Counted from the stretch's first letter, positions 36,673-46,434 are shown. The stretch is 64,000 nucleotides of DNA from Robiginitomaculum antarcticum DSM 21748 (GCF_000365025.1 NZ_KB823013.1:1-64000), one strand, 5' to 3'. Made by a program: numbers and translations. Notes: generated by a model from the sequence alone, not told the origin.

Positions 36673-38589
36673 ATGAAACGCTTTTTATGGGCCTGCGCAT
36701 CCGTGGCCGCCTTATCAACCCCCGCCTTGGCACAATCTCACATTGCCTATAAAACATGCATGCCAATCGTGGATGAGAGCCGCGAGGGCAATCCTGCTGA
36801 TCTTGTCTGTAGCGGGGAAAACGATATTGTTTCGATCGGACAACGGATTGGGAACAGCAAAGCAGATACGCTTACCGCTCCGGTATCGGTCATCGGACGC
36901 GACTTTATCGACGCGCGCGGTGCGTCATATGTCACCGACCTGCTTCGCACGCTTCCCGGCCTATCGGTTAACCAATCCGGGCCCGCAGGCAGCCTGACGC
37001 AAATTCGCATGCGCGGATCAGAAGCCAGTCATACTCTCGTTTTGATTGATGGCGTCGAAGTCTCCAACCCGGCATCCGGAGAGTTTGATTTCTCAGGCCT
37101 GCGCGCCGACGATGTCGTCAAAATCGAAGTGCTGCGCGGAGAGCAATCCGCGCTTTACGGCTCTGACGCCATTGCCGGCGTGATCAATATTATCACGCTG
37201 GCAGGCGAAACGGGTCCAAAATTTAGGGCCTCTGTCGAAGGCGGCAGCTTTAGCACGTTTAATAGCCAGGTCTCGGCCGTAATTCCGATCAAAAGCGCGG
37301 CGCTTTCAGTCAATGGGAATGTCTTTCAAACCGACGGATACGACATTTCCGGCCTTGGCGGTGAAGACGATGGCTCACAAAGCCGGAGCCTGAATGTCGG
37401 TCTGAACCGCGTGGACATGGGCGGGCTCACCCTCTCGGGAAAATTCGGCTTCAGCACGCTCTTATCCGAATTTGACAGCGATAGTGACTTTGACGGGCGT
37501 CTAAATAATATGGGTGATGAGTCCACCCGTGAAACCTACACAGCGCGCCTTGACGGACGCTTTAATGCTATCGGGTTTAATAATCTCCTGACCGCAAACT
37601 TTAACGAGATTACGACTGATACAAATGGCGCATTTGACAATATTTCCGTTGGCACGCGCGAACAATTTAGCTGGGCCGCCAAACGTGAAGTTGGCGAGTT
37701 GGGCGCGCTGACTATACTGGCCGAAACAGAGCAAGAATCCTACACTATTACGCCCAATTTTTCGGGCAATCCCGATGCGCCGGAAAATCGCAATTCAGCG
37801 CTTGCCGCAGATTATCAATATAGCCGCGACACATGGTCGTTTTCCGCCTCCGCCCGCCGCGATTTTAATGACCGTTTCGAGGATGCCACAACATGGCGCG
37901 TCGGCGCGGGGTATAATTTTCCATGGGACGCGCGCGCGCGCATCTCGGTCGGTGAGGGCGTGAAAAACCCGTCATTAATTGAGCTATTCGGATTTTATCC
38001 GGCGCAGAATTTTACCGGCAATCCTGATTTAAAACCCGAGACATCCCTCGGTTATAATATTGGGTATGAGCAAAGCTTCAGCGGCGGTTCTGTTAGCATT
38101 GATTATTTCAAATCAGAGCTTGAGGACGAAATATTTACCGACTTCTCCGGCTTCCTGTTCCTGCCGCGTAACCGCTTAACGGACAGCACACGCGAAGGTG
38201 TTGAGATTGAGGGGCGCTGGTTACCGGTTGAAACTTTTAATGTGCGGGGGTCAGCCACAGTTCTGCGTGCCGAAGAAAACGGCGTGACAGAAATTCGCCG
38301 TCCTGAATTTTTCGCCAGTGCAGCTGCTGTCTGGACGCCGACAGATTCACTGTCTTTGACGGTGTCTGCCGACCATACAGGCGAGCAATTAGATACAAAT
38401 TTCGGATCCTTTAGCGTTGTCACACTGGAAGCATTCACCCTTGTCGCCGCAAATCTGCGCTATACGCTCGGTGAGAACTGGTCCGTAAATCTGCGCGGTG
38501 AGAATTTACTCGATGAAGATTATCAAGAGGTATTCGGATATGCATCGCAAGATCGCGGCGTTTATTTCGGTCTGTCTGCTGACTTCTAG
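36673..38589 (+). CDS. btuB: TonB-dependent vitamin B12 receptor
   Basis: A 638-aa outer-membrane receptor that imports cobalamin using TonB energy. The signal peptide ends near residue 20 (PALAQ). The plug domain runs from about 55 to 175 (APVSVIGRDFIDARGASYVTDLL, GPAGSLTQIRMRG, EVLRGEQSALYGSDAIAGVIN), and then a 22-strand barrel ends with aromatic YFGLSADF. The BtuB assignment rests on the B12 riboswitch upstream and the btuF/C/D genes downstream. GGAG lies about 7 nt before ATG 36673. Confidence 0.92.
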   Translation: MKRFLWACASVAALSTPALAQSHIAYKTCMPIVDESREGNPADLVCSGENDIVSIGQRIGNSKADTLTAPVSVIGRDFIDARGASYVTDLLRTLPGLSVNQSGPAGSLTQIRMRGSEASHTLVLIDGVEVSNPASGEFDFSGLRADDVVKIEVLRGEQSALYGSDAIAGVINIITLAGETGPKFRASVEGGSFSTFNSQVSAVIPIKSAALSVNGNVFQTDGYDISGLGGEDDGSQSRSLNVGLNRVDMGGLTLSGKFGFSTLLSEFDSDSDFDGRLNNMGDESTRETYTARLDGRFNAIGFNNLLTANFNEITTDTNGAFDNISVGTREQFSWAAKREVGELGALTILAETEQESYTITPNFSGNPDAPENRNSALAADYQYSRDTWSFSASARRDFNDRFEDATTWRVGAGYNFPWDARARISVGEGVKNPSLIELFGFYPAQNFTGNPDLKPETSLGYNIGYEQSFSGGSVSIDYFKSELEDEIFTDFSGFLFLPRNRLTDSTREGVEIEGRWLPVETFNVRGSATVLRAEENGVTEIRRPEFFASAAAVWTPTDSLSLTVSADHTGEQLDTNFGSFSVVTLEAFTLVAANLRYTLGENWSVNLRGENLLDEDYQEVFGYASQDRGVYFGLSADF

Positions 38590-39337
38590 CGCCGCCGCGC
38601 AGGAGCTGTCAGATATGCCCCGCATGGCGAGCACATCTTTGTGCGGGGACAGCTATGTTCTGGCTTTGGCAGAGGACAATCAGATCGCGGCATTGTCGTG
38701 GCAGTCGCGCGGTCCCTTATCGCTGGCGAGTGAGGCGCAAAAAGCGCTTCCGCAAGCGTGGGATGAGGCTGAGCGACTCATTGCGCTTTCGCCGGATATT
38801 GTCATTTTCGGCCCCGGTGAAGGTTATGAAACACAGTCGGTATTAGAAGCGGCGGGGATTAAAATTCTGCGTCTGGATTGGGGCGAGGACGAGGCTGCGC
38901 TTATTAATAATTTAGCAAAATTTGACAGAGTCTTTATGCCCGCCGGACAGCGAGAATATCCGCCAAACCGCCCTTCAATTCTCTATCTGTCACGCAGCGG
39001 CGGAAGCGCGGGCGGCGGTACATATATTGACACGCTGATAAAGCGTATTGGCGGGCAGAATATCTGGGCGGAACACGGCGACCGTAAGGGGTGGTTCACC
39101 CCTGATGCCGAGCAGCTAGCCATGGTAAATCCTGATTTTATTATCACCGCCTATATGTCCGATGGATTCGAATCCGCCCAGGCCAAAGCCGTAACGGGCG
39201 GCGTGCATCGCCGCCTGCTCAAGACCACACCATCCGTTGAAGTGCCGGGCAAATATTTATCCTGTATGTCGCCGGCGTTTTACAAAGCGGTTGAGATCGC
39301 CCGCGACGGTTTTGACGCGTGGAGGGACGCGCAATGA
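38540..39337 (+). CDS. btuF: Periplasmic cobalamin-binding protein (BtuF-like)
   Basis: A 265-aa protein with a signal peptide (MHRKIAAFISVCLLTSSAAA) and the two-lobed periplasmic-binding fold of the BtuF/FecB class. Markers are RMASTSLCGDSYVLAL at the mature start, LIALSPDIVIFGPG, and IDTLIKRIGGQNIW. ATG 38540 lies inside btuB, giving a 50-nt overlap in another frame, which suggests translational coupling. It delivers B12 to the BtuCD transporter. Sequence is on the short side for the family but complete. Confidence 0.85.
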   Translation: MHRKIAAFISVCLLTSSAAAQELSDMPRMASTSLCGDSYVLALAEDNQIAALSWQSRGPLSLASEAQKALPQAWDEAERLIALSPDIVIFGPGEGYETQSVLEAAGIKILRLDWGEDEAALINNLAKFDRVFMPAGQREYPPNRPSILYLSRSGGSAGGGTYIDTLIKRIGGQNIWAEHGDRKGWFTPDAEQLAMVNPDFIITAYMSDGFESAQAKAVTGGVHRRLLKTTPSVEVPGKYLSCMSPAFYKAVEIARDGFDAWRDAQ

Positions 39338-40296
39338 AGCTTTTATGGCTCATCATTTGCGTGATTGGGATCACCTTCGCCTCGCTCTTAATCGGCAGCG
39401 CTGATATTAAGCCGCTCGCAGCTCTCTACGCATTACTCGGACAGGGCGAGCCTGCGCATGTCCTCATTATGCAACAGCTGCGCGTGCCGCGCGCTGTACT
39501 CGGCCTTGCCATCGGCGCAGGATTGGGCGCGTCGGGCGCGGCGCTGCAAGGGTATAGCCGCAACCCGCTTGCCGATCCCGGTATATTAGGGTTTAGTGCC
39601 TGCGCGGCCCTTGGCGCGGTCACGGCCCTTTATTTCGGCCTTCGCGCCTATGTGCCGCTTTTTGCTTTGCTTGGCGCAGGGTTAGGCGCCGCGCTGCTGT
39701 TAATTTGGGTGCGTCAAAGACAGCGCGCCAGCGTGCTCATCCTCGCAGGCGTCGGTCTCGGCGCCTTGGCCACCGCCCTCACAGGCCTCATCATGAATTT
39801 CGCGCCTAATCCGTGGGCGCTGTCGGAAATTGTCTATTGGATGATGGGCAGCCTGCGAGAAGCGGGGCCAAGTGCGCTGCTCTATTGCCTGCCCCTCACG
39901 GCCATAGGTCTCATCCTGCTGTTTATCACCGCCCCCGATCTACGCGCTTTAGCGCTAGGGGAAGATACGGCGCAAAGTCTGGGCGTTTCGCTCCCGCGCC
40001 TTCAAATCCTGCTCGTCACAGGCGTTGCATTTTGCGTCGGCAGCGGGGTCGCTGCCGCCGGGGCAATCGGCTTTGTTGGCCTGTTTATTCCCCATATTCT
40101 GCGCGCCTTAATCGGCGCTGACCCCGCGCGGCTTGTGCCGACTTCCGCGCTGGCGGGCGGCGGGTTTTTAGTGCTGGCCGATATAGCAACGCGGGCCATT
40201 TCCAGTAATGGGGCCACGCTCTATCTGGGCATCCTAACCTCGCTCATCGGGGTGCCGTTTTTCCTCTGGCTCGCCACGCGAAAGATGCCCTCATGA
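39334..40296 (+). CDS. btuC: Cobalamin ABC transporter permease (FecCD family)
   Basis: A 320-aa membrane protein with about ten hydrophobic segments. FecCD landmarks include RVPRAVLGLAIGAGLGASGA, LQGYSRNPLADPGILG, EIVYWMMGSL, the ATPase-contact loop LGEDTAQSLGV, and GAIGFVGLFIPHILR. ATG 39334 overlaps the btuF stop by 4 nt. It forms the BtuC2D2 transporter with the next gene. Confidence 0.92.
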   Translation: MKLLWLIICVIGITFASLLIGSADIKPLAALYALLGQGEPAHVLIMQQLRVPRAVLGLAIGAGLGASGAALQGYSRNPLADPGILGFSACAALGAVTALYFGLRAYVPLFALLGAGLGAALLLIWVRQRQRASVLILAGVGLGALATALTGLIMNFAPNPWALSEIVYWMMGSLREAGPSALLYCLPLTAIGLILLFITAPDLRALALGEDTAQSLGVSLPRLQILLVTGVAFCVGSGVAAAGAIGFVGLFIPHILRALIGADPARLVPTSALAGGGFLVLADIATRAISSNGATLYLGILTSLIGVPFFLWLATRKMPS

Positions 40297-41054
40297 GCGC
40301 GCTTATTTTTGACAATCTGACGGCAGGATATGGCGGCAAACCTGTTATAACCTCGTTAAGCGCATCGGCGCAGCCGGGGAAATTCATTGCTGTATTAGGA
40401 CGAAATGGCTGCGGCAAGTCTACGCTTTTGAAGACTCTGGCTGGCGTCATCCCAGCCCAATCCGGTTTTGTCAAACTTGGTGATAAACCGACTTCTCGCT
40501 TTACCCGCCGGGAGCTGGCCAGACAGATCGCCTATCTATCTCAGACGCGCGATATGATCTGGCCGCTGACTGTACGCGACATTATCGCGCTGGGCCGAGC
40601 GCCCTATCGCGGGCCCTTAGGAAAAATCAGCACAGCGGGAGAGGCTAAAATTGACGCGGTTATCCTGCAATTGGGACTGCGTGATTTTTCGTCCCGCTCC
40701 GTTTTACAGCTGTCGGGCGGAGAACAAGCCCGCGTTTTGCTCGCACGGGTGCTGGCCGTCAATGCACAGGTTCTGCTTGCCGATGAGCCCTTTGCCAGCC
40801 TTGACCCCGCCGCGCAAATTGAGTTGACCGAAGTTTTAAAAAATGAAGCACGGTCAGGGAAAACGGTTATTGCCGCTATGCATGACCTCGCCATTGCCTA
40901 TCATTACGCCGATGAAGTCTGGCTGATGGGTCACGGCGCATTTATAGCTAAAGGCCGGCCTGAAGACGTGATGACGGATATATATTTAAGGGAGGCCTTC
41001 GGCATTCGCACGCCCGAAGGCGGCTTTACTTTGCCGAGAATAGCCAACGTTTAG
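40293..41054 (+). CDS. btuD: Cobalamin ABC transporter ATPase
   Basis: A 253-aa FecE/BtuD-type ATPase. Walker A is GRNGCGKST (about residues 38-46), the Q-loop is LSQTRD, the signature LSGGEQAR, Walker B VLLADEPFASLD and the H-loop AAMHDLA. ATG 40293 overlaps btuC by 4 nt. It is the last gene of the riboswitch-controlled operon and converges with the aldolase gene 6 nt away. Confidence 0.92.
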   Translation: MSALIFDNLTAGYGGKPVITSLSASAQPGKFIAVLGRNGCGKSTLLKTLAGVIPAQSGFVKLGDKPTSRFTRRELARQIAYLSQTRDMIWPLTVRDIIALGRAPYRGPLGKISTAGEAKIDAVILQLGLRDFSSRSVLQLSGGEQARVLLARVLAVNAQVLLADEPFASLDPAAQIELTEVLKNEARSGKTVIAAMHDLAIAYHYADEVWLMGHGAFIAKGRPEDVMTDIYLREAFGIRTPEGGFTLPRIANV

Positions 41055-41060
41055 CGCGGC

Positions 41061-41903
41061 CTAATAATCATGGCCCGGATTAGTGCGCTGCAATTTTCGC
41101 ATCAGGCCCGGCCACACCAGATTGTCGCCCATACCCGGAATGAAAGCCGCTGCGCCTTGTTGATAGACCCGCGCGCCCATTTCGACAGGCTCTTCATGCA
41201 GGTGTTCTTCGCCGCCGACCGACTGCGCGAAAATTTGCGCTTTGCAGGCATTTTCCAGAAAATACATCCGCAGAAACGCTGTGCCGCATGTTTTGCCGAG
41301 CGTTAACGTGCCATGATTTCGCAGCATAAGCAGGCTTTTCGTGCCAAGATTAGTGACGATACGGTCGCGCTCAGCCAGTTCCAACGCAATGCCTTCGTAA
41401 TCATGATAGGCCAGATCATCATGGACCTGCATCGACATTTGCGTATAGCGGCGCAGGCCTTTTTTCTGCGCTGACACGGCCATCCCATATGGCGTGTGAA
41501 CATGGATGACACAGCCCGCATCTTCGCGGGAATTATGAATGGCGGAGTGAATTGTAAAACCTGCTGGGTTGATGAAATACGGCGTATCCTGACAAATTTT
41601 GCCGTTCATATCGATCTTGATCAGCGCCGACGCCGTCATTTCATCAAACATGACGCCATAGGGATTTATAAGGAATCTGTGTTCGCCATCCTCGTCCGGA
41701 AGCCGGGCGGAGATATGGGTAAACACCAGATCGGTCCAGCCATGCATGGCACATAAACGATAGGTGGCGGCCAGTTCGCATCGCAGTTGCCATTCGCGGT
41801 CAGGGACTTTGCCTTCAAGACGCGGAATTGAAATCGGGTCGGGAATGTTAAATCCTGTGTTGGCTTTTATGGCCTGCTCAGTGGTCTTGGCGGCTTTGGT
41901 CAT
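41061..41903 (-). CDS. Class II aldolase/adducin family protein
   Basis: A 280-aa protein of the AraD/FucA-like fold. Zinc ligands are expected in the HVHTPYG motif and the later RNHGTLTLG histidine; TDLVFTHISARLP and the NPYGVMFDEMT phosphate/substrate loop are typical. ATG 41903 was chosen for its AGGAG about 5 nt upstream; the frame continues upstream without homology. In many alphaproteobacteria such proteins are annotated only as class II aldolases. Its substrate cannot be told from context. Confidence 0.85.
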   Translation of the reverse strand: MTKAAKTTEQAIKANTGFNIPDPISIPRLEGKVPDREWQLRCELAATYRLCAMHGWTDLVFTHISARLPDEDGEHRFLINPYGVMFDEMTASALIKIDMNGKICQDTPYFINPAGFTIHSAIHNSREDAGCVIHVHTPYGMAVSAQKKGLRRYTQMSMQVHDDLAYHDYEGIALELAERDRIVTNLGTKSLLMLRNHGTLTLGKTCGTAFLRMYFLENACKAQIFAQSVGGEEHLHEEPVEMGARVYQQGAAAFIPGMGDNLVWPGLMRKLQRTNPGHDY

Positions 41904-42025
41904 GAGATCTCCTGAACTTTTGTGCAGCTTATCGTAATGCAGTGCGTATAGAAAGAGCGCGGAGCGAACCCTTTCCAAAGACGGCAAAGCGCAGTAGACC
42001 GCATCTAAATTCACGGGAGTTATTC

Positions 42026-42946
42026 ATGGAAGCATTTTTTAACCTGGAAGGTCTGTTTACATTGTCCAGCCTTTGGACCTTGTTCATGCTGATATTGCTT
42101 CAGGCTGTATTGGGGTTTGATAACCTTCTCTACATCGCCATTGAATCCAATAAAGTTGGTGACCCGGAAAAGGCAAAAAAAGTACGCCGCTACGGCATTT
42201 TGCTGGCCATGGTGTTTCGGATTGTGCTTCTGGTTGTGATCGTTGCCGCGTTCGATTTGATGAAAAAATACAGTTTTGATATCGGCCTGGGCGGGATTTT
42301 CCAAGGTGACTTCACCTTGCAAGCCGTTGTCACCCTCGCGGGCGGCGCATTTATTATTTATACGGCGATCAAAGAAATAACCCACCTTTTAGCGGTTGAT
42401 CATGCCGAAGCCAGCAGCGACGCGAATCGCGTTAGCTTCGCCAAAGCCATCACCCTAATCGTAGTGATGAATCTCGTCTTTTCCTTTGACTCCATTTTGT
42501 CAGCTATGGCGATTGCCAGTACGACGACGGGCGAAGGCCTCGACCGAGTTGTCACTTACCAAGTCCCGCTGATGGCAATTGCCATTATCACATCGGGCAT
42601 CGCGATGATGTTGATGGCCGATTTCGTCACTGAATTTTTGAAAAAGAACCGCATGTATGAAGTCATGGGCTTGTTTATCTTGTTTCTTGTCGGCGTCCTT
42701 CTTGTCACTGAAGGCGCACATCTGGCGCATCTGGAAATCTTCGGTTTCGCTATAGATGCAATGAGCAAGTCGAGTTTCTACCTCGTTGTCTTTGTCCTGA
42801 TCGTGACCGATATTATATCCATCCGCTACCAACGCCGCCTGTGGGCACAAAAAGAAGCGGAGATCACCGGTCTTAATTCCGCGCAGGCAAAAACGGAACA
42901 CGCGTCCAAACATATGGGGGAAACAGCGCCTGATGCGGGCCATTAG
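42026..42946 (+). CDS. TerC family integral membrane protein
   Basis: A 306-aa protein with about eight membrane segments. The paired acidic motifs of the TerC family are visible: VLGFDNLLYIAI (first) and MNLVFSFDSILSAMAI (second), plus IVTDIISIRYQR near the end. The family is linked to metal-ion (Mn2+) export or homeostasis in bacteria. GGGAG lies about 7 nt before ATG 42026. It is divergent from the aldolase gene and apparently monocistronic. Confidence 0.88.
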   Translation: MEAFFNLEGLFTLSSLWTLFMLILLQAVLGFDNLLYIAIESNKVGDPEKAKKVRRYGILLAMVFRIVLLVVIVAAFDLMKKYSFDIGLGGIFQGDFTLQAVVTLAGGAFIIYTAIKEITHLLAVDHAEASSDANRVSFAKAITLIVVMNLVFSFDSILSAMAIASTTTGEGLDRVVTYQVPLMAIAIITSGIAMMLMADFVTEFLKKNRMYEVMGLFILFLVGVLLVTEGAHLAHLEIFGFAIDAMSKSSFYLVVFVLIVTDIISIRYQRRLWAQKEAEITGLNSAQAKTEHASKHMGETAPDAGH

Positions 42947-43075
42947 CGACGACGTGCCGCAAGGTATACAATCGAAAAAGGCAGCATATTGTATATATAA
43001 GGGGTGAAAAAGCCTTGCGCCTATTGTAAAGCAGGCCAAATTTACGGGCATACCGCCTGACGACCAAAGGTAAGA

Positions 43076-43759
43076 ATGATGGAAGATCTTCGTTTTAACA
43101 AGATTGCTGGCGCCATACTGGCTACCGGTCTTGTATTTATCGGCGTAGTGAAAATCGGCGAGGCCGTTTACGCCGATGAAGCCGGCGACGAGGTCGCCTA
43201 TGGCTCCGCCATATTAGAAGAGTATTACGGCAAGCAAAACGCCGCTAATGAGCCGGAAATCGAGCTTCCTTTTCCGCAAGCCGAATGGGTTAGCGCTATG
43301 GACGCGACGCGCGGTGAAGCCGTCTTTAAAAAATGTGCATCATGTCATAGCGTTGAAAAAGGCGGGGCAACCAAAACGGGTCCAAATCTTTGGAACATTG
43401 TCGGCACAAATGCTGCGCAAAAGGACGGATTTAGCTATTCTGCAGCCATGGCAGAATCTTCAATTACGTGGAATTACGAGTCGCTTAATGACTATCTTGA
43501 AAAACCGAGCCGCTATGTCAAAGGCACGGCTATGAGCTTTGGCGGGTTGAAAAAACCTGAAGACCGCGCTGCAATCATTGAATTTCTACGCGTTAACGCG
43601 GACAGCCCGCTGAATCGCCCTGCGCCCGCCGTGGTGATTGAAGAAGCGCCTGTTGTTGAAACTGATCCCGTAGAATCAGGCGCGGTTATTGTCGAAGATG
43701 ACCCGTCAATCGGTATGGATCTACCCGAAGATGTTGTGAAAACACCAACAGACGACTAG
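43076..43759 (+). CDS. Membrane-anchored class I cytochrome c (CycM-like)
   Basis: A 227-aa protein. An uncleaved N-terminal anchor (residues 9-28) is followed by an acidic linker and one cytochrome c domain with heme motif CASCH at 87-91 and the axial methionine in GTAMSFGGLK near residue 159. A Pro/Glu/Val-rich tail of about 45 residues follows. The arrangement matches cytochrome c552/CycM, which carries electrons from the bc1 complex to the terminal oxidase in alphaproteobacteria. Start codons at 43076 and 43079 are equivalent. A strong terminator follows. Confidence 0.88.
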   Translation: MMEDLRFNKIAGAILATGLVFIGVVKIGEAVYADEAGDEVAYGSAILEEYYGKQNAANEPEIELPFPQAEWVSAMDATRGEAVFKKCASCHSVEKGGATKTGPNLWNIVGTNAAQKDGFSYSAAMAESSITWNYESLNDYLEKPSRYVKGTAMSFGGLKKPEDRAAIIEFLRVNADSPLNRPAPAVVIEEAPVVETDPVESGAVIVEDDPSIGMDLPEDVVKTPTDD

Positions 43760-43783
43760 CGCCAAACGCCATCAGATCTGATT

Positions 43784-44554
43784 TTAAAGCCGCCGTATAG
43801 ACGTAATGTCTCCGGCGGTTTTTTTTATGCGTGAGGCAGCCTGTGTCAGCGGTTCGCGCGCTGTCATCATATGATAGCCATTGGCATGCAACAGCATGGT
43901 GCTGTCCTCCATTATACCCACATGGCCTGGCCAAAACACCAAATCTCCGCGCCTCAGATTGGCAAAACCACTCTCTATAGTGAGGGCCTCGCCTACGCAT
44001 AAACCTTGCGGCCCGCTATCCCGCGGAGACGCGAGGCCTGTAGCCCACAGCGCGTTTTGGACTAACCCGGAGCAATCGACGCCGTTGGCAGACTTCCCGC
44101 CCCAGACATAAGGCAGGTTCAAATAAAGCGCGGCGACATCTACAAAATCGCCCGCATAATTGTCGACTATCGCGACGTGGCGCGCGTGGACAAATCCCTG
44201 AACGGTCTCATAAAATTCAGCATTATGCTTTGCAGCCCTCAACCGACTGCCCAAAGACAGGCTCATGACGATAGGGCTTTTGATATCCGCGCGGGAAAAT
44301 ACCGGTGCGCGCAGACTTTTGATCTTGTGGGTCGGCGTAAAGTCTTCCGCGAAATCCGCCGCTCTGACCCAACCCTTATAAACCGGATCACCGCTAATAA
44401 CGTCCAGCGACTGTCCGGATAGCCAGCCGCTATTTTGTTGTGTGACTTCAAAGGCATGACCGAACAAAACCTGGTCTTCGAGGGCGGCCTCATCGTCCGG
44501 CCCGTCATAAATATTGGAGACCGCCGCGATGCAGCGCTGGATATCGCCGCTCAC
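43784..44554 (-). CDS. NlpC/P60 (C40) peptidase with SH3-like N-terminus
   Basis: A 256-aa cell-wall hydrolase. The N-terminal about 130 residues hold two SH3-like stretches (VLFGHAFEV, SLGSRLRAAK). The catalytic domain has YVWGGKSANGVDCSGLVQ with Cys161, then His211 in PGHVGIM and His223. The family cleaves D-gamma-glutamyl-diaminopimelate or related bonds. No signal peptide is evident, as in other alphaproteobacterial relatives that may act in peptide recycling. It overlaps the upstream MarR gene by 4 nt. Its last codons contain the neighbour's terminator. Confidence 0.88.
   Translation of the reverse strand: MSGDIQRCIAAVSNIYDGPDDEAALEDQVLFGHAFEVTQQNSGWLSGQSLDVISGDPVYKGWVRAADFAEDFTPTHKIKSLRAPVFSRADIKSPIVMSLSLGSRLRAAKHNAEFYETVQGFVHARHVAIVDNYAGDFVDVAALYLNLPYVWGGKSANGVDCSGLVQNALWATGLASPRDSGPQGLCVGEALTIESGFANLRRGDLVFWPGHVGIMEDSTMLLHANGYHMMTAREPLTQAASRIKKTAGDITSIRRL
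43789..43826 (+). terminator. Rho-independent terminator of the cytochrome c gene
   Basis: The stem CCGCCG (43790-43795) and CGGCGG (43813-43818) is followed by eight T residues. It lies 30 nt past the cytochrome c stop and inside the 3' end of the convergent NlpC/P60 gene. Confidence 0.85.
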
Positions 44555-44928
44555 GCCGCCTGCTCTATGGAGCGCGAGACGCCGCGTATAGTTTCGGCAA
44601 ATCTAATCAGATGGGTAGAGCCGCGCGCCGTGCGCTTGATAAGTATGCTGCGCTTGTCGGACGGATCGGGCGCGCGGGAGATAAAGCCGTAGCCGCCCAG
44701 CGTGTCCAGCGCGCGGGAAATCACGGCCTTGGTCACGTCCAGATGCGCAGCAAGGCTGCGGACCGTATGCGGGCCGGGCTGGATATATACGGTAAGCATG
44801 AGCGACATTTGCCGTGCGGTCAGATCGGGACGTTCGCTGCGCACCGTATCGAGCATAACATCATACCATAGCCGCAGCGCGTCGCCGCGTTTGAGACCGG
44901 AATGTGTGTGCCGTGATGTCGAGCCCAT
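44551..44928 (-). CDS. MarR-family transcriptional regulator
   Basis: A 125-aa winged helix-turn-helix regulator. LTARQMSLMLTVYI, VRSLAAHLDVTKAVISRALDTL (recognition helix region) and the wing FISRAPDPSDKRSILI match MarR. It is co-transcribed with the NlpC/P60 gene (ATGA overlap), so it may regulate that operon; the ligand is unknown. The family usually binds a palindrome near its own promoter, but I found no clear one in the 96-bp upstream gap. Confidence 0.88.
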   Translation of the reverse strand: MGSTSRHTHSGLKRGDALRLWYDVMLDTVRSERPDLTARQMSLMLTVYIQPGPHTVRSLAAHLDVTKAVISRALDTLGGYGFISRAPDPSDKRSILIKRTARGSTHLIRFAETIRGVSRSIEQAA

Positions 44929-45024
44929 GATAGTCCGTTTCGGATGCGAACTGAATCATGGCGCTGATTTGAAAGCCGCGTCAACGGGGCACCCGCCCCG
45001 CCGAGTCACAATGTCGCGGATGCC

Positions 45025-46434
45025 CTAGACGTTACCCGGGTCAGGCGCGGATTTTACGCCGCCCCCTTTAATCCATTCATAGAGCGCCCGCGTTGCAAAA
45101 ATCTCGCCGCCGCCTTGGCCAAAATCTGTCCGCGAAGGATTCCAGCCATAGACGTCAAAATGCATCCACGAGCTCTCTTTGACGAAGCGTTCCAAAAACA
45201 AAGCTGCTGTGATGCATCCGGCAAAGGAGCCGCCGGCATTTTTCATATCAGCAATCGGGCTGGACAAAAGCTTGCGGTAAGGCTGCCAGAGCGGCATAGG
45301 CCATAGCGGATCAAAGGCCGTCAATGTGCTCGCCATGATTTCGGGCACAAGATGATCGCGGTTACAGAAAAACGGCGGCAATGTCGGGCCGAGCGCCACG
45401 CGCGCTGCGCCGGTCAGCGTGGCAAAGTCAATAATATGGTCCGGCTGCGCTTCTGCGACTTTGCACAATGCGTCGCCTAGAACGAGGCGCCCTTCGGCGT
45501 CCGTATTATCGATCTCTATGGTCAGGCCTTCGCGTGACGACAGGACATCGCCGGGATGATAGGACCCGGAGGCAATGGAATTCTCCGCAATCGCGAGCGC
45601 CACATGTAAATGCACAGGCAGATTATTAGCCATGATCATTTCGGCCAGCGTGATGGCATGGGCCGCCCCGCCCATATCTTTTTTCATAATGCGTGCGCCG
45701 CTGGCCGATTTAATATTCAGCCCGCCCGTATCAAAGGTGATACCTTTGCCGACAATGGCGAGATGCGGGTGATGCGTGTCCCCCCATGTCATCTCGACAA
45801 GGCGCGGCGGCTTGGGTCCGGCGCGGCCCACAGCATGGATCATCGGATAGTTTTCAGTCAGCAGCGCGTCGCCGACAACGGACGTTATCTTTGCCCCGTA
45901 TTTCGCCGCGACCAGCTCCGCTTCGGCATGAAGTTCTTCGGGGCCCATATCGCCCGCCGGTGTATTAATCAGATCGCGCCCGCGATTAATTGCGCGGACA
46001 ATGGCCGTGATCTCGTCAGAGTCGTAACCGTCCGTCAGGAGAAGCTGCGCCGGGACATGTTTTTCTGGCAGATAGCGGTCAAATTTATAGGCCCCCAGAC
46101 CCCAGCCAATACCCGTGAGCTTTAGATCCCAGCCATCCGGACGCGCCGCTATCATGTAGATCCCCGGCTCCAGAGTACGCATAATACGCCCCGCAGCCAG
46201 TGGTCCGGTCTGATCACTGCCCGCCTCGCCCACACCGGCCAGCACGCCGATCAATGCGCCCTCGGCGCTGTAGAGCTGAATAATTTCACCGGACTCACCG
46301 GTAAAATTGCGTCCACCTGCTGCCGCGCGAAGCGCGTCCGGCAGAATAGAGATCATATGCTCAACGTTATCAGGACGGGAGATATAGACAGGGCAGCTAT
46401 CGTCGCTGCGCTGTAGTGTGAACCAAGGCGTCAT
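45025..46434 (-). CDS. M17 family leucyl aminopeptidase
   Basis: A 469-aa metallopeptidase. The catalytic C-terminal domain has GKGITFDTGGLNIK, the lysine in MKKDMGGAA, the two-metal motif NTDAEGRLVLGDAL (near residue 325), and FATLTGAARVALG. The N-terminal domain is shorter than in PepA, as in the PepB-like group common in alphaproteobacteria. ATG 46434 was chosen because AAGGA lies 8 nt upstream. It is divergent from the TPR lipoprotein gene, with a 132-bp shared promoter region. Confidence 0.9.
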   Translation of the reverse strand: MTPWFTLQRSDDSCPVYISRPDNVEHMISILPDALRAAAGGRNFTGESGEIIQLYSAEGALIGVLAGVGEAGSDQTGPLAAGRIMRTLEPGIYMIAARPDGWDLKLTGIGWGLGAYKFDRYLPEKHVPAQLLLTDGYDSDEITAIVRAINRGRDLINTPAGDMGPEELHAEAELVAAKYGAKITSVVGDALLTENYPMIHAVGRAGPKPPRLVEMTWGDTHHPHLAIVGKGITFDTGGLNIKSASGARIMKKDMGGAAHAITLAEMIMANNLPVHLHVALAIAENSIASGSYHPGDVLSSREGLTIEIDNTDAEGRLVLGDALCKVAEAQPDHIIDFATLTGAARVALGPTLPPFFCNRDHLVPEIMASTLTAFDPLWPMPLWQPYRKLLSSPIADMKNAGGSFAGCITAALFLERFVKESSWMHFDVYGWNPSRTDFGQGGGEIFATRALYEWIKGGGVKSAPDPGNV

